Positions 6,964-15,244 of a DNA stretch of 19,246 nt are shown piece after piece. The position numbers and the translations under genes were made by a program. The notes beneath the pieces are model-generated. The model ran no database searches, was not told the DNA's origin, and saw only the letters and a list, made by a program, of their open reading frames with translations. Position 1 is the first letter of the stretch, and every line of letters begins with the position of its first letter. Source of the DNA: Chloroflexota bacterium (GTDB lineage: Bacteria > Chloroflexota > Ktedonobacteria > Ktedonobacterales > Ktedonobacteraceae); NCBI GenBank assembly GCA_005881495.1, contig VBHI01000047.1, forward strand, positions 1-19,246, read 5' to 3'.

Positions 6964-8103
6964 TTAGAGGTTTTCTAACTGCCCTTTCGTCAGTCCGACG
7001 ACTCCGCGTAAGTTGGCCCATTTGAGATCAGCCTCGCTGAGTTCAGCCTCGCTGAGGTAGGCCCCGCTGAGCCTGGCCCAACTGAGATCGGCTCCGCTGA
7101 GATCGGCCCCTCTGAGATCGGCCCCTCTGAGATCGGCTCCGCTGAGCTTGGCCCCGTTGAAGTAGGTCCTGTTGAGATCGGCCTCGTTGAGCTTGGCCCT
7201 AATGAGCTCGGCTTCGTTGAACTTGGCCCCGCTGAGCTTGGCCCCGCTGAGATCGGCCTCGTTGAGCTTGGCCCCGCTAAGATCGGCCTCGCTGAGATTG
7301 GCCCTACTGAGATCGGCCCCGCTGAGATCGACTTTTCGCATGGATGCCTGTGGCATCCACACCTGTTTCAGATCAGCTCCCCTAAGGTAGGCACTGTCTA
7401 GTTGGATGTCCGTCGCATCTAGAGACTCAGGGCTTCTTTTATTCTGATTTCGGGCAAGCGGAAAGGCTTCCCTGAAGACTACAATGAGGGCCTGGCTGAG
7501 TGTGGTGAGCGGCAGGGGAGTATTTGGATCTTCTGGTGGGTGAGGAGTTCGGGGAAGACGTAGATTGGCAACCGCAAGATCAAAGGTCTGGGTATAAAAC
7601 TGTTCGTAGCCCGGACGGAGGAAGGTCCGCAGGAGAATAGCCGCACCAATCCTGGCACCCTCTTTTTCGTCTCCTAATCCCGTCACAGCCGACTGGAAGC
7701 GCTCTTCCGCTCGTTTCTCTTGCTCAGTACGTTGGTCCTCCCGACGCTTCTCGTGTTCGTCTCGCCGGTCGCCAAGCCAGCGCCACAGACCAATGAGAGC
7801 ACCGATCACCACAACAAGTGTTGAGAGGAGAATGGACGTATTCGTTCGGAGCCAACCAAGAGGATCAGACCCATTCTGGTTTTTTAGCTGTTGGACTTCT
7901 TGAGCAAGCTTCTCTTTACTCAATGTGGTCACAGTGGCATCTTCTGTCGGCGTCGCCAGCGCCGTTACTGACCTGGTGGATCCAGAAGCTCCTTCATGCG
8001 CACCAGCCGCTAATACAGAGATCCACGCCATGAGCATCAAGAGCAGCAGCATGCCTGCTATGGCGATACCAGTTCTCCACAGATTTCTCTTGAGCCAGCG
8101 CAT
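6964..8103 (-). CDS. Membrane-anchored pentapeptide-repeat protein
   Basis: The start is set at 8103, not at the longer frame's ATG at 8187, because GGAGG sits 8 nt before it and the first residues then form a membrane segment. The protein has 379 residues: TM1 about 11-33, TM2 about 89-110, a highly charged probable coiled coil at 111-137 (DRRDEHEKRREDQRTEQEKR), a helical domain with GLGDEKEGARIGAAILLRTF near 142, then pentapeptide repeats A(D/N)LSx from about 234 to 367. These repeats form a right-handed quadrilateral beta-helix. Related two-span pentapeptide proteins are frequent in large-genome bacteria and their function is not known. Both helical spans near the N-terminus imply a cytoplasmic repeat domain. 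An extended -10 (TGGTATCAT) lies about 60 nt upstream. Confidence 0.85.
   Translation of the reverse strand: MRWLKRNLWRTGIAIAGMLLLLMLMAWISVLAAGAHEGASGSTRSVTALATPTEDATVTTLSKEKLAQEVQQLKNQNGSDPLGWLRTNTSILLSTLVVVIGALIGLWRWLGDRRDEHEKRREDQRTEQEKRAEERFQSAVTGLGDEKEGARIGAAILLRTFLRPGYEQFYTQTFDLAVANLRLPRTPHPPEDPNTPLPLTTLSQALIVVFREAFPLARNQNKRSPESLDATDIQLDSAYLRGADLKQVWMPQASMRKVDLSGADLSRANLSEADLSGAKLNEADLSGAKLSGAKFNEAELIRAKLNEADLNRTYFNGAKLSGADLRGADLRGADLSGADLSWARLSGAYLSEAELSEADLKWANLRGVVGLTKGQLENL
7015..7340 (-). repeat. 15-bp coding repeats of the pentapeptide domain
   Basis: The DNA is an imperfect array of about twenty 15-nt units, with plus-strand pattern GAGATCGGCCCCGCT and variants. Neighbouring units are nearly identical, so unit gain and loss by slippage is likely. 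The array also produces a spurious plus-strand frame. Confidence 0.8.
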
Positions 8104-8249
8104 AGGTATAGCCTCCACATTGCCATGACCGAATATCCTGGAAAGGGATCGCTCATTTCCTTCATGATACCATAGAAAACAGATCAATTAGTAGGCCTGG
8201 AGTCACGCAAGTTGTCATACTCTGCATGAAGTGTGGGAAAGATACGCCG

Positions 8250-9242
8250 TTAGAGCGAACAGATTACCTGCATCAACTGCTCTCGCTCGCGTGCCTCGTC
8301 CTCGACAGGCACCAGCATCAGCAACAGCTCGTCCAGGCCGCTCGCCATCAGCTCTCGCAGGCGCTTTTCCACCTGAGCTTCGTTTCCTGCTACCACCAGC
8401 GCTTTGACGAGTGCAGCGATGCCGGTTCCATCCGGGGCAATAGGAAAGCCCGCCGCTGCAAACATGTGAGCGTAAAATGGCGCTTTCGTGTAGAACGAGA
8501 TCCGCTGCATCGCTGCCGCTTGTACAGCAACTTCATCGGTACTCATTGCCACCGGGATATGCGCTACGAGCGGTGGAACGGAGCGATTTTGCGCCTGGGC
8601 CCCTGCCCGTAGAGCAGGCAGGGCTGTATCGAGCAAATAGGGAACCGGGCATACCCACGAAATCGCGCCATCGGCAATTTCACCGGCCAGACGAAATGCC
8701 TTCTCGCCCAGTGCCGAGATGAGCAGGGGAATCTGTGCCGGGCGTGGGTTAGAGGCAGCCACCTTGAAAAATGTTCCTTGATGATCTACGTGTCCCTCCC
8801 ATAACATTTGCCGCATCACCTCGACATATTCACGCAAATACGCCAGGGGGGACGGCATCGAGAGGCCATACATGTTTTCCATCGCCTGGCGGTGACTGGT
8901 GCCAACACCCAGTCGCAGGCGTCCCGGTGCAAGAGCGTTGACGGTAGCTGCTTGCAGCGCCATCACGAGGGGATGACGTGGATAGATCGGCACGATCGAT
9001 GTGCCCAGGCAGATCCGCGTTGTTTGCGCTGCCACGGCGGCAAAGAGCGTCAGGGTATCCAGCATGCCCACCGATTGCGTCATCCAGACTTGTTGAATAC
9101 CAGCATGCTCTGCCTCGCGTATCCTGGTGATCGTGGTGGCGGCATCTGTTGCCTGGATGACCAGACCGACACGGCCACGTATCGGCAGTTGAGAAACATC
9201 CGAAGATGTGAGGATGGAGCGAACATTTTCCTCCTGGGACAT
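8250..9242 (-). CDS. LLM-class (luciferase-like) F420-type oxidoreductase
   Basis: A 330-residue TIM-barrel protein of the bacterial luciferase-like superfamily. The open frame extends to 9728, but the first 160 codons lack family similarity, so the ATG at 9242 is used (MSQEENVRS). A purine-rich stretch AAGGGCGG lies about 8 nt upstream. The hallmark region is RICLGTSIVPIYPRHP (about 76-91), followed by LAPGRLRLGVGTSH (104-117) and, later, IPLLISALGEKAFRLAGEIA (171-190). These match F420-dependent family members that bind deazaflavin and oxidise or reduce small alcohols, imines or thiols. F420 rather than FMN use is inferred from the sequence style, and the substrate is unknown. It diverges from the AI-2E transporter gene; the pentapeptide gene lies 146 nt downstream on the same strand. 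Confidence 0.88.
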   Translation of the reverse strand: MSQEENVRSILTSSDVSQLPIRGRVGLVIQATDAATTITRIREAEHAGIQQVWMTQSVGMLDTLTLFAAVAAQTTRICLGTSIVPIYPRHPLVMALQAATVNALAPGRLRLGVGTSHRQAMENMYGLSMPSPLAYLREYVEVMRQMLWEGHVDHQGTFFKVAASNPRPAQIPLLISALGEKAFRLAGEIADGAISWVCPVPYLLDTALPALRAGAQAQNRSVPPLVAHIPVAMSTDEVAVQAAAMQRISFYTKAPFYAHMFAAAGFPIAPDGTGIAALVKALVVAGNEAQVEKRLRELMASGLDELLLMLVPVEDEAREREQLMQVICSL

Positions 9243-9570
9243 AACGTTTTCCGCCCTTCTTTCGTTTGCGAGAATCCATATTGCACAAGCGAGGGGTTTG
9301 GTCCCCGTAAGTAGTACCTCCTCGTCAAATAGAATTGTATCACTCCATGTCAGCGCCGCGCATTTTGCCCCAATTCGGCCATACTGTGCTAGAATGCAGG
9401 TTGGATAGCCCTGGCCGAAGGGCTGGTGGTGCCTGTAGTGTTGCAAATGGTATAAAGAAGAACTTGAGGCAGCAAAATGCCAGAGTCCTGACAGATGCCG
9501 AATTGATGAAGGCGCTCTCAACTGGGAAGTGCCAATCGTTATGAAACATGAGAAAGCTGGAGGTACAGAC
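9243..9570. other. Divergent intergenic region, LLM gene / transporter gene
   Basis: It contains an extended -10 element for the rightward gene and a small hairpin in its leader, listed separately. On the minus strand GGGGACCAAACCCC near 9300 can form a short stem in the LLM leader. No coding frame is supported. Confidence 0.45.
9387..9424 (+). promoter_or_regulatory. Extended -10 promoter candidate and leader hairpin of the transporter gene
   Basis: TG-C-TAGAAT (9387-9395) is an extended -10 match; a TTGCCC about 19 nt upstream is a poor -35. The predicted transcript has a leader of about 165 nt that begins with AGCCCT-GGCCGA-AGGGCT (9407-9424), a perfect 6-bp hairpin. Confidence 0.4.
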
Positions 9571-10737
9571 ATGTCTTCGTTGCCTGAACAACTCGCCGCA
9601 GGGGCAGGCGGAACTTTCGTCACATCGACCTGGTTGAGACGCTTCCTGATCGCACTCACAGTCCTGGCCTGGATGGTCATTATAGAGATGGTGTACGCGT
9701 TTTTCGGCATTATTGGGACACCAATCATTTTACTCCTATTAGCAGCGATCGTGGCCTACGTCCTTTACCCGCTCGTCAAGGTTCTGAGCCGCTTCATACC
9801 CCTCGCTCTCGCCATCGCGCTGGTTTATCTGCTCGTCTTTGGCGCACTTTTTTTCGTGGTCTATTTTATGCTTGCCGTAGCCATTGTGCAGCTGACGGCA
9901 CTTATCCACACCGTCCAGATAGTCTTTCAGCACTATCAAAAAGGGGACTATCCACAATTTACCAGTTTTCTGACCGGCGTCGGAGTTACGCAGGAAGCGA
10001 TCAAGTCGTCGGAGCAGCAATTGATCGCAGGTTTAGGGGGGGCGGCTGGGAATTTAGTCCCGCTGCTGGGAAACCTTTTCACGTACTTTATCTATATGGT
10101 GGTCATCATATCGGTGAGTGTCTACCTGCTGGTTGGTGGACCACGGGTCAACAACTGGCTCAAGAATGGAACGCCTTTGCGATTTCGCGCAACGATTAAC
10201 TTTTTCCTGGATACCGTGGATAAAAAGGCTGGTGGCTACCTACGCGGCCAGATTGTCTTAGCGGCAATTATGTCGGTCCTCATCACCATTGGAGCCTTTC
10301 TCATCCGTGTGCCTTATGCCCCCCTCATTGGGATCATCGTCTTTATCTTTGAATTCATCCCGCAGATTGGTGCCTACATTTCCGGGGCGATCGGCGTGCT
10401 CTTTGCACTGACCGCAGGCTGGCAAACGGCACTGATCTATGGCATCTTTGTCACGGTGCTTCAAGGCGTTGTGGATGGACAGATACTGGCACCGCGCATC
10501 CTGGGTCAATCGGTTGGGGTAAATCCGGCGGTCTCGCTCATTATGTTGTTTATTTTCGGCACGCTCTTTGGTCTGTGGGGGGCTTTTTTATCTGCACCTA
10601 TCCTAGGAGTCATCCAGGTTTTCATCATTGCTTACTGGAAGGAATGGAAACGGAGAAATCCCGCGGAGTTTTCAGGAGTGGAAGAGCAGAAGGAGCCGAA
10701 AGAAATTTCTCCACCTGAGCAGGAGGGCCCTCTCTGA
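9571..10737 (+). CDS. AI-2E family transporter (YdiK/TqsA/PerM-type membrane protein)
   Basis: The ATG at 9571 is chosen because GGAGG (9559-9563) lies 7 nt before it; GTG 9529 and ATG 9541 have no such site. The 388-residue protein has the family layout: two hydrophobic N-terminal spans (about 23-47 and 50-68), more spans at 78-112, a soluble loop (120-160), then GGYLRGQIVLA (221-231), EFIPQIGAYIS (261-271) and LAPRILGQSVGVNPAVSLIM (306-325), the most conserved segment. The C-terminal 30 residues are acidic and probably cytoplasmic. Members are exporters or antiporters of varied substrates, including autoinducer-2 and, in some bacteria, sodium; the name is not proof of AI-2 transport. Its stop lies 17 nt from that of the convergent dehydrogenase. 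Confidence 0.92.
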   Translation: MSSLPEQLAAGAGGTFVTSTWLRRFLIALTVLAWMVIIEMVYAFFGIIGTPIILLLLAAIVAYVLYPLVKVLSRFIPLALAIALVYLLVFGALFFVVYFMLAVAIVQLTALIHTVQIVFQHYQKGDYPQFTSFLTGVGVTQEAIKSSEQQLIAGLGGAAGNLVPLLGNLFTYFIYMVVIISVSVYLLVGGPRVNNWLKNGTPLRFRATINFFLDTVDKKAGGYLRGQIVLAAIMSVLITIGAFLIRVPYAPLIGIIVFIFEFIPQIGAYISGAIGVLFALTAGWQTALIYGIFVTVLQGVVDGQILAPRILGQSVGVNPAVSLIMLFIFGTLFGLWGAFLSAPILGVIQVFIIAYWKEWKRRNPAEFSGVEEQKEPKEISPPEQEGPL

Positions 10738-10754
10738 GTGTTCAGTTCTCAAGC

Positions 10755-11738
10755 CTACTGCTGTCGTCCCCATACCTCGGCATTCACAAGGTTCGTTGGG
10801 CGTTCGCCGCGCAGAGCGCTGGCGATCTGCTCGCAGGCCATCACGTGCATACGTTGGACGCTGGCAGTGGTATGCGAGGCAATGTGTGGCGTGCAGATGG
10901 TATTGGGCAGGGTAAAGAGTGGGTGATTGGTCATCGGTGGTTCCGGGTCGAAGACATCTAGTGCCGCACCCGCCAGGTGGCCTGAGGATAATGCGGCGAG
11001 CAGGGCCGTCTCGTCGATCAATGCTCCACGTGCGACATTGATCAGGTAGCTCCTTCCAGGCATCAGGTTCAAGGTCTCGGCATTCATGATGTGGTAGGTC
11101 TCCGGTGTGGAAGGACAATGGAGGGAGACGATTTGGACGCAAGGCAGCAGTTCCGCCAGAGAGGGGGCAAGTTCCACACCTAGCGTACTGGCTCGTTCAG
11201 GAGCAACGAAAGGGTCATATGCCAGGACCTTCATTCCCAGAACACGCGCTATAGCTGCAACGCGACTCCCGATACGTCCCAGGCCAACTAACCCCAGGTC
11301 AGCGCCTGCTACCTCAAAGCCGGGCGTCACTTGCCTGAGCGGCGGAAAGGGTTGCCCAGAACGCAGGATACGATCATTGACCATAACTTGCTTGCAGAGA
11401 TTGAGCAGCAGCGCGATAGCGTGTTCGGCAGTAGACTCGGTTGGCCCATCGGGAGCGTTCACGACCAGGATGCCGCGCCGGGTTGCTTCAGCGAGGTCAA
11501 TGCGATCCACACCAATGCCCGGGCGAGCGATAATGCGCAGGCACGGGCCGATGCGGTCCATCACCTCACCTGTCACAAACGTCGCACCTTCAACGATGAT
11601 CGCGTCAGCCGTCGATGCTTCCGCATACCAATCGTTGCGCTCTCCCACAGCGCTGACGGAGATGGTAGCCAGGCCCTCAAGTACAGCCAGGGCCTCGGGA
11701 TGCAGCGCTCTCCCTGTCCAGACGTGCGCCTGCTGCAT
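10755..11738 (-). CDS. D-isomer-specific 2-hydroxyacid dehydrogenase
   Basis: A 327-residue NAD-dependent dehydrogenase of the phosphoglycerate/glyoxylate reductase family. The substrate-domain ARPGIGVDRIDL (71-82) precedes the Rossmann motif GLGRIG (152-157). The three catalytic residues are in place: Arg237 in NVARG, Glu266 in DPEPP and His285 in TPHIASHT. Such enzymes interconvert 2-keto acids and D-2-hydroxy acids in the cytoplasm. It lacks the C-terminal ACT/regulatory extension of SerA, so serine biosynthesis is not favoured. It starts 32 nt after the HpaI-type aldolase on the same strand, which suggests co-transcription and a shared catabolic route in which one enzyme handles a keto or hydroxy acid made or cleaved by the other. 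The exact substrate is unknown. Confidence 0.9.
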   Translation of the reverse strand: MQQAHVWTGRALHPEALAVLEGLATISVSAVGERNDWYAEASTADAIIVEGATFVTGEVMDRIGPCLRIIARPGIGVDRIDLAEATRRGILVVNAPDGPTESTAEHAIALLLNLCKQVMVNDRILRSGQPFPPLRQVTPGFEVAGADLGLVGLGRIGSRVAAIARVLGMKVLAYDPFVAPERASTLGVELAPSLAELLPCVQIVSLHCPSTPETYHIMNAETLNLMPGRSYLINVARGALIDETALLAALSSGHLAGAALDVFDPEPPMTNHPLFTLPNTICTPHIASHTTASVQRMHVMACEQIASALRGERPTNLVNAEVWGRQQ

Positions 11739-11770
11739 GCTCGCTCTCTCTTTCTGGTCTCGTTCTTGTC

Positions 11771-12550
11771 CTATCCGTGCCCCTTCGCTAAACGCAAATG
11801 TTGTGTTGCAGTCGCAATCATGCTGCCGATATCGGTCGTGACGCTGATCATCTGGAAGCCCTGGCGCACGCGTTCTGCCGCAGCTACCCCACCGTTGCTA
11901 AAGATGCCCAGGACGACGTGATGTTTCTGCGCTGCTGCCTTAATCCGTTCCAGGGCATCCACGAATTCGGGTTCGGCTCCCTCGGTGCTTGGCGTGAGGC
12001 CGAGCTGAGCGTGGAGATCGTTTGGCCCTACGAACGCTACGTCTATGCCCGGCACGGAGAGAATATCGTCGAGATTTTCGAGCGCCCGTGAACTCTCGAT
12101 CTGAACGGTGACGATAATTTCATCGTTCGCCATCCGCGCATAATCCGGCCAATTGGTGATGCCGAACCCGTAGGGGCCAAACGCGCCGCCGATACTGCGC
12201 GAACCAAGCGGCGGATATTTTGCGTATCCTACTACCTGCTGCGCCTCTTCACGGGTATTGACCATTGGGACTATGATACCCCATGCTCCGGCGTCCAAAG
12301 CCCACTTGTACCACTCGACGCTATTTCCAGGAACGCGCACGATGGGTGCGCTGGTACCGGCATCAGCGATGGTGGCAACCATATCGGCCATGAGTACAGG
12401 ATTGTGCGCGGTGTGTTCCATATCCACCACGAGCCAATCGAAGCCAAGTCGCGCCATGATTCTTGCCGAGGGTACGCTGGGGAGGCTCAACCATGCTCCC
12501 AGCGCTGGCTCACCTCGCTTGAGTTTTTCTTTTACCTGGTTTGTGCGCAT
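11771..12550 (-). CDS. HpcH/HpaI-type class II aldolase
   Basis: A 259-residue TIM-barrel aldolase of normal length. Class II HpaI enzymes use a divalent metal to cleave 4-hydroxy-2-keto acids into pyruvate and an aldehyde. The key positions can be seen: VVDMEHTAHN with His46, IVRVPG with Arg72, VQIESS with the metal ligand Glu152, and FVGPNDLHAQLGL with Asp178. Likely subtypes include 2-keto-3-deoxy-rhamnonate aldolase or 4-hydroxy-2-oxoheptanedioate aldolase; the sequence alone does not separate them. AAAGGT about 9 nt before the ATG supports the start. It is the first gene of a probable operon with the 2-hydroxyacid dehydrogenase, a pairing common in sugar-acid catabolism. Confidence 0.9.
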   Translation of the reverse strand: MRTNQVKEKLKRGEPALGAWLSLPSVPSARIMARLGFDWLVVDMEHTAHNPVLMADMVATIADAGTSAPIVRVPGNSVEWYKWALDAGAWGIIVPMVNTREEAQQVVGYAKYPPLGSRSIGGAFGPYGFGITNWPDYARMANDEIIVTVQIESSRALENLDDILSVPGIDVAFVGPNDLHAQLGLTPSTEGAEPEFVDALERIKAAAQKHHVVLGIFSNGGVAAAERVRQGFQMISVTTDIGSMIATATQHLRLAKGHG

Positions 12551-12884
12551 CAGTCACTTACCTTTCTTATGGCAACTCTTAACCACATATACCATATCAT
12601 CTCTCTGCTATTCTGAACAGGTACTCCTTGCCTGGTACGGGAGCTTTTCAGAAGTCGTCTGCCTGTTTATGTGCTGGACATGTGAGGCGCTTACACCGAG
12701 AAAGGCGCCCCAGGAGGAAGTGGTCACGTTCAAGCTCGCTGGAGGTTGGTGTAGATAGATTGCGAAGCTTCCCACGTTAAAGAAGAAGTAGTGCGCAATC
12801 GAGATTAATTGCCAGTGTGATACACTAGAGCCATAAGTTCCCTGGAGGATTATGGAGCATGCTTGAACGAGGGAAAGGATAGTT
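12551..12884. other. Intergenic region containing a decayed gene tail
   Basis: The 334-nt region separates the aldolase operon from the DinB-like gene. It holds the repeat at 12683-12775 and, at 12818-12826, an extended -10-like TGATACACT upstream of the DinB-like gene. A long plus-strand frame crossing it is mostly antisense to the aldolase. Confidence 0.5.
12683..12775 (+). pseudogene. Degraded second copy of the gene tail found at 3-125
   Basis: GAGGCGCT, then GAAGTGGTCACGTTCAAGCT, GGAGGTTGG and GCGAAGCTTCC line up with the tail at about 35-112. The matching peptide is EEVVTFKLAGGW against KEVVTFKLTGGW. A 12-nt insertion lies near its start, and a TAG follows the shared WCR. No intact gene surrounds it, so it is a relic of a repeated gene or element. 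Confidence 0.6.
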
Positions 12885-13358
12885 ATGAATCGCTTTATGC
12901 TAGAGAAATGGCCGTGGATTGAGGGATCACATGGGATGCGCTCGCAGTTGTTAGACATCCTGAGCGATGCTGACCTGGCTTTTAGCCCTGGAGGGCAGAA
13001 TATGACCTTAGGGGCCTTATGCCGCCAGATGGGTGAAATTGAGCATTCGTACGTGCAGTCGTTGCAAACCTTTCAGCAAGATTGGTCATATCGCAACATG
13101 GAAGCGGATTTGGAGAGGAGCGTCGCCCGACTCAAGGCATGGTTTCAAACGCTGGACGAAGAGTTGAAAGCAACGGTTTCTGCTTTCTCGGATGAGGATT
13201 TGAAGAAGACGGTTGATCGAAGCGGCTTTACGATGCCAGTTGAACTCCAACTCGATGTCTATCTCCAAGCACTGCTGATTTTCTTCGGGAAGGCCACAAT
13301 CTATCTCAAGGCGATGAACAAAGCATTGCCCCAGTACATTCAGGAGTATATTGGGTGA
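12885..13358 (+). CDS. DinB-like four-helix protein with incomplete metal site
   Basis: A 157-residue all-helical protein. GMRSQLLDILSDADLAF (17-33), TLGALCRQMGEIEHSYVQSL (41-60) and the terminal ALLIFFGKATIYLKAM (129-144) follow the DinB/YfiT-like fold, whose members are often metal-dependent thiol transferases or of unknown role. His54 fits the first ligand in the EHSY context. The usual H-x3-H pair of the third helix is replaced by Gln/Ala/Leu/Phe around QALLIFFGK, so a bound metal is doubtful. GGGAAAGGA 5 nt before the ATG supports the start. It precedes the zincin gene on the same strand by 90 nt. No catalytic function can be stated. Confidence 0.72.
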   Translation: MNRFMLEKWPWIEGSHGMRSQLLDILSDADLAFSPGGQNMTLGALCRQMGEIEHSYVQSLQTFQQDWSYRNMEADLERSVARLKAWFQTLDEELKATVSAFSDEDLKKTVDRSGFTMPVELQLDVYLQALLIFFGKATIYLKAMNKALPQYIQEYIG

Positions 13359-13448
13359 GTTTTCCCAGAATTGAAAAATACCGATATCATCGGTTTCTTC
13401 TCGTGTTACCTTTACTTTGTACATTTTTGGGGGAAACAGAGGATGAAT

Positions 13449-14138
13449 ATGGCTGAACAACCAGAACCGGATGAGACTACCAAATATGCTCAAAGTAATC
13501 GCTCGCGTTACTTTTTCGCCATGATGAGTTTCCTCGTCGCACTCCTCTTCCTCAGTGCCTATCTCAACAACTTGTATGACCTTCTTTCCGGTTGGCTCCT
13601 CCTGCTCGGCACTTTCGCCTTTGGAGCCGTGGGAGCATTCTTCCTCTTGCCAAAGAGTGTATTGAATCGCACAATAAGCCCAGGGAGAAACTACCCGAGC
13701 AGCGAAGGTGACAATAGCGTGATAGAAGCTGACACAGATGACAGTTTTGTCGAAGGCGAAGATGCAGATGAGGGTGAGTTGAGTTCGTTCGAACTCCTCG
13801 TCGAGGAGGCGCTCAGTTCTATTCCTGCTGAGTTTCAGGAGAAGATGGAAAACGTGCTGGTGCGGGTGCAGTACGAGCCGGGCGAAGAGGTGATGCAGCG
13901 AGTGGGCATCAAAGCAGGATATACGCTCCTCGGACTCTATGAAGGGGTGCCGTTGACCTCCTATGGTCAAGCGAGAGTTCCGCACCCGGAGATCATCACC
14001 ATTTATCAGCGCGCGATTGAAGCCTATTGCCATGGTGATCCCGACCGCATTCGCGAACAGGTGCGGCACACTGTTCTGCACGAAGTTGCTCATCACTTTG
14101 GCATCGATCATGAGGAAATGCCTCTATGGATCCAATGA
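13449..14138 (+). CDS. Membrane-tethered metallopeptidase-fold (zincin_1/MMP-type) protein
   Basis: The start is taken at ATG 13449, which has AGAGG (13438-13442) 6 nt upstream; the longer open frame begins at a TTG without such a site. The 229-residue protein has two membrane spans (about 21-41 and 48-68), a very acidic linker (DTDDSFVEGEDADEGE, about 95-110) and a C-terminal domain of roughly 115 residues. This ends in HTVLHEVAHHFGIDHEEM, with the zinc motif HExxH (His211, Glu212, His215) and a third histidine at 221. The pattern fits the small zincin-like family PF06262, normally a free-standing soluble protein. The membrane anchor is unusual for it. Peptidase activity of this family has seldom been shown. 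It converges on the lycopene-cyclase-like gene. Confidence 0.8.
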   Translation: MAEQPEPDETTKYAQSNRSRYFFAMMSFLVALLFLSAYLNNLYDLLSGWLLLLGTFAFGAVGAFFLLPKSVLNRTISPGRNYPSSEGDNSVIEADTDDSFVEGEDADEGELSSFELLVEEALSSIPAEFQEKMENVLVRVQYEPGEEVMQRVGIKAGYTLLGLYEGVPLTSYGQARVPHPEIITIYQRAIEAYCHGDPDRIREQVRHTVLHEVAHHFGIDHEEMPLWIQ

Positions 14139-14157
14139 AGAGGTCGTATTCTCTGCT

Positions 14158-14889
14158 CTACTGGCGATCCACAATATTCTTAAAAGTTTCGTGCCAAACT
14201 GCGGAATGTGGGTTTAATCCTTCGTTTTTCCAAAACAGGTAGAAGGTTCCTAAAAGACATCCAAGTGTAAAATAGTAGATGAGATCTTCGATAGGAATGC
14301 CCGCAATTGTTATTCCGGTCAGGTTACCAATGAGCCAGGTTTTGTTAACAAACTCTGGTGATAGATACTCAAGAATGATATATACAGGTATTGATCCTAT
14401 CATCGTTATTGTACCCGAAACGAGGGAATAAACTATCAGGTCACGCCTAAGCAATAACAATGCGGTGACTGCTACAAGAAAACTAATAGGAGTTGCAATA
14501 GAAGAATTAACGTGAAATCCCCAAAATAAGAGCGTTAACACAAAGACAAGTAATAAAAAAATGAAGAGTGCGGATACATTGGTATTTTTCTTCTCCAGAA
14601 GCAGATGCTTTTTTCCGAGAAAAAATTCATAGCAGATTGCGATTAATCCGCCGTTAGTAAATCCTAAAAGGATATCCTCAAAACCAATTCTGGTTCCCTC
14701 TAAGGTAATTGGACGCCAGTAATCCACAGTCCAAATAAAATATTCTGCAATGACCGCGGGCACCATAAATAGCAAGCCCATTACCAACATTTCTCTTTGC
14801 AAGTCTTTTCTAAAGAAGAAGACAACAAGCCACGGAAGCGAAGCGACGATAGAACCGATAAAGTAAACGTATTGAAGCGGAATATGCAT
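14158..14889 (-). CDS. Lycopene-cyclase-domain integral membrane protein
   Basis: A 243-residue protein with about seven hydrophobic segments (7-26, 33-52, 69-91, 104-125, 135-147, 151-173, 199-220). The repeated pattern WTVDYWRPI...FEDILLGF (53-76) and AGIPIEDLIYYFTLG (196-210) matches the heterodimeric/CarR-type lycopene cyclase domain, in which acidic residues in P(E/D)-like motifs serve cyclisation of carotenoid ends. No other carotenoid gene is in the window, so the pathway link is unproven, and the family also contains non-cyclase members. The gene is distinctly AT-rich compared with its neighbours, a sign of transfer or low constraint. A weak AAGTAGGT lies about 12 nt before the ATG. 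Confidence 0.7.
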   Translation of the reverse strand: MHIPLQYVYFIGSIVASLPWLVVFFFRKDLQREMLVMGLLFMVPAVIAEYFIWTVDYWRPITLEGTRIGFEDILLGFTNGGLIAICYEFFLGKKHLLLEKKNTNVSALFIFLLLVFVLTLLFWGFHVNSSIATPISFLVAVTALLLLRRDLIVYSLVSGTITMIGSIPVYIILEYLSPEFVNKTWLIGNLTGITIAGIPIEDLIYYFTLGCLLGTFYLFWKNEGLNPHSAVWHETFKNIVDRQ

Positions 14890-14941
14890 AATAAAAAGTA
14901 CCTACTTGCTTAGTTAAGAGCGTTCGACTCCCAAGAAACTA

Positions 14942-15244
14942 TTATCTGGTGAGATGAGTTAAACTGTCAAGAAAATGCGAGCTAGATAAGGATGACAAAG
15001 TGAGTGAAAGACATGCAACAGCGGCCCCATACAAGGGAAGAGAAATGTCCTTCACTTCTTCACGCCTTGGAGGATTACTGAGAGACAAGACAATAGCTGT
15101 AACAAGGAAACCAGCCAGGACCCCGGCTAAGGAAGAATAAGCACTCGCGGATTGGGAAATATTCCAGCACACAATAATGTGAGCGCAAGGCTCGATGGAA
15201 GAGTATACCAATTTGGTACCTCCTGTACTAACTCTTGGAAGCAT
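14942..15244 (-). CDS. Small two-span membrane protein, unknown function
   Basis: A 100-residue frame with SSLAGVLAGFLVTAIVLSL (about 37-55) and LPLYGAAVACLSLTLSSLSS (about 69-88) as membrane spans, joined by the charged loop NPPRREEVKD. This span-loop-span style, with AGxLAGF at the start of the first span, is typical of a conserved hypothetical membrane family that normally has more spans, so the protein may be truncated at its C-terminus. There is no clear ribosome binding site before the ATG at 15244. It lies 52 nt upstream of the lycopene-cyclase-like gene on the same strand and might be read with it. Confidence 0.42.
   Translation of the reverse strand: MLPRVSTGGTKLVYSSIEPCAHIIVCWNISQSASAYSSLAGVLAGFLVTAIVLSLSNPPRREEVKDISLPLYGAAVACLSLTLSSLSSSHFLDSLTHLTR

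Noticed and set aside
7015..7340. CRISPR or satellite array
   Set aside because: The 15-nt periodicity is coding and encodes pentapeptide repeats; there are no unique spacers.
8250..9728. 492-codon frame extending the LLM oxidoreductase upstream
   Set aside because: The first 160 codons lack family similarity, cross the divergent promoter region and overlap the transporter gene's 5' end.
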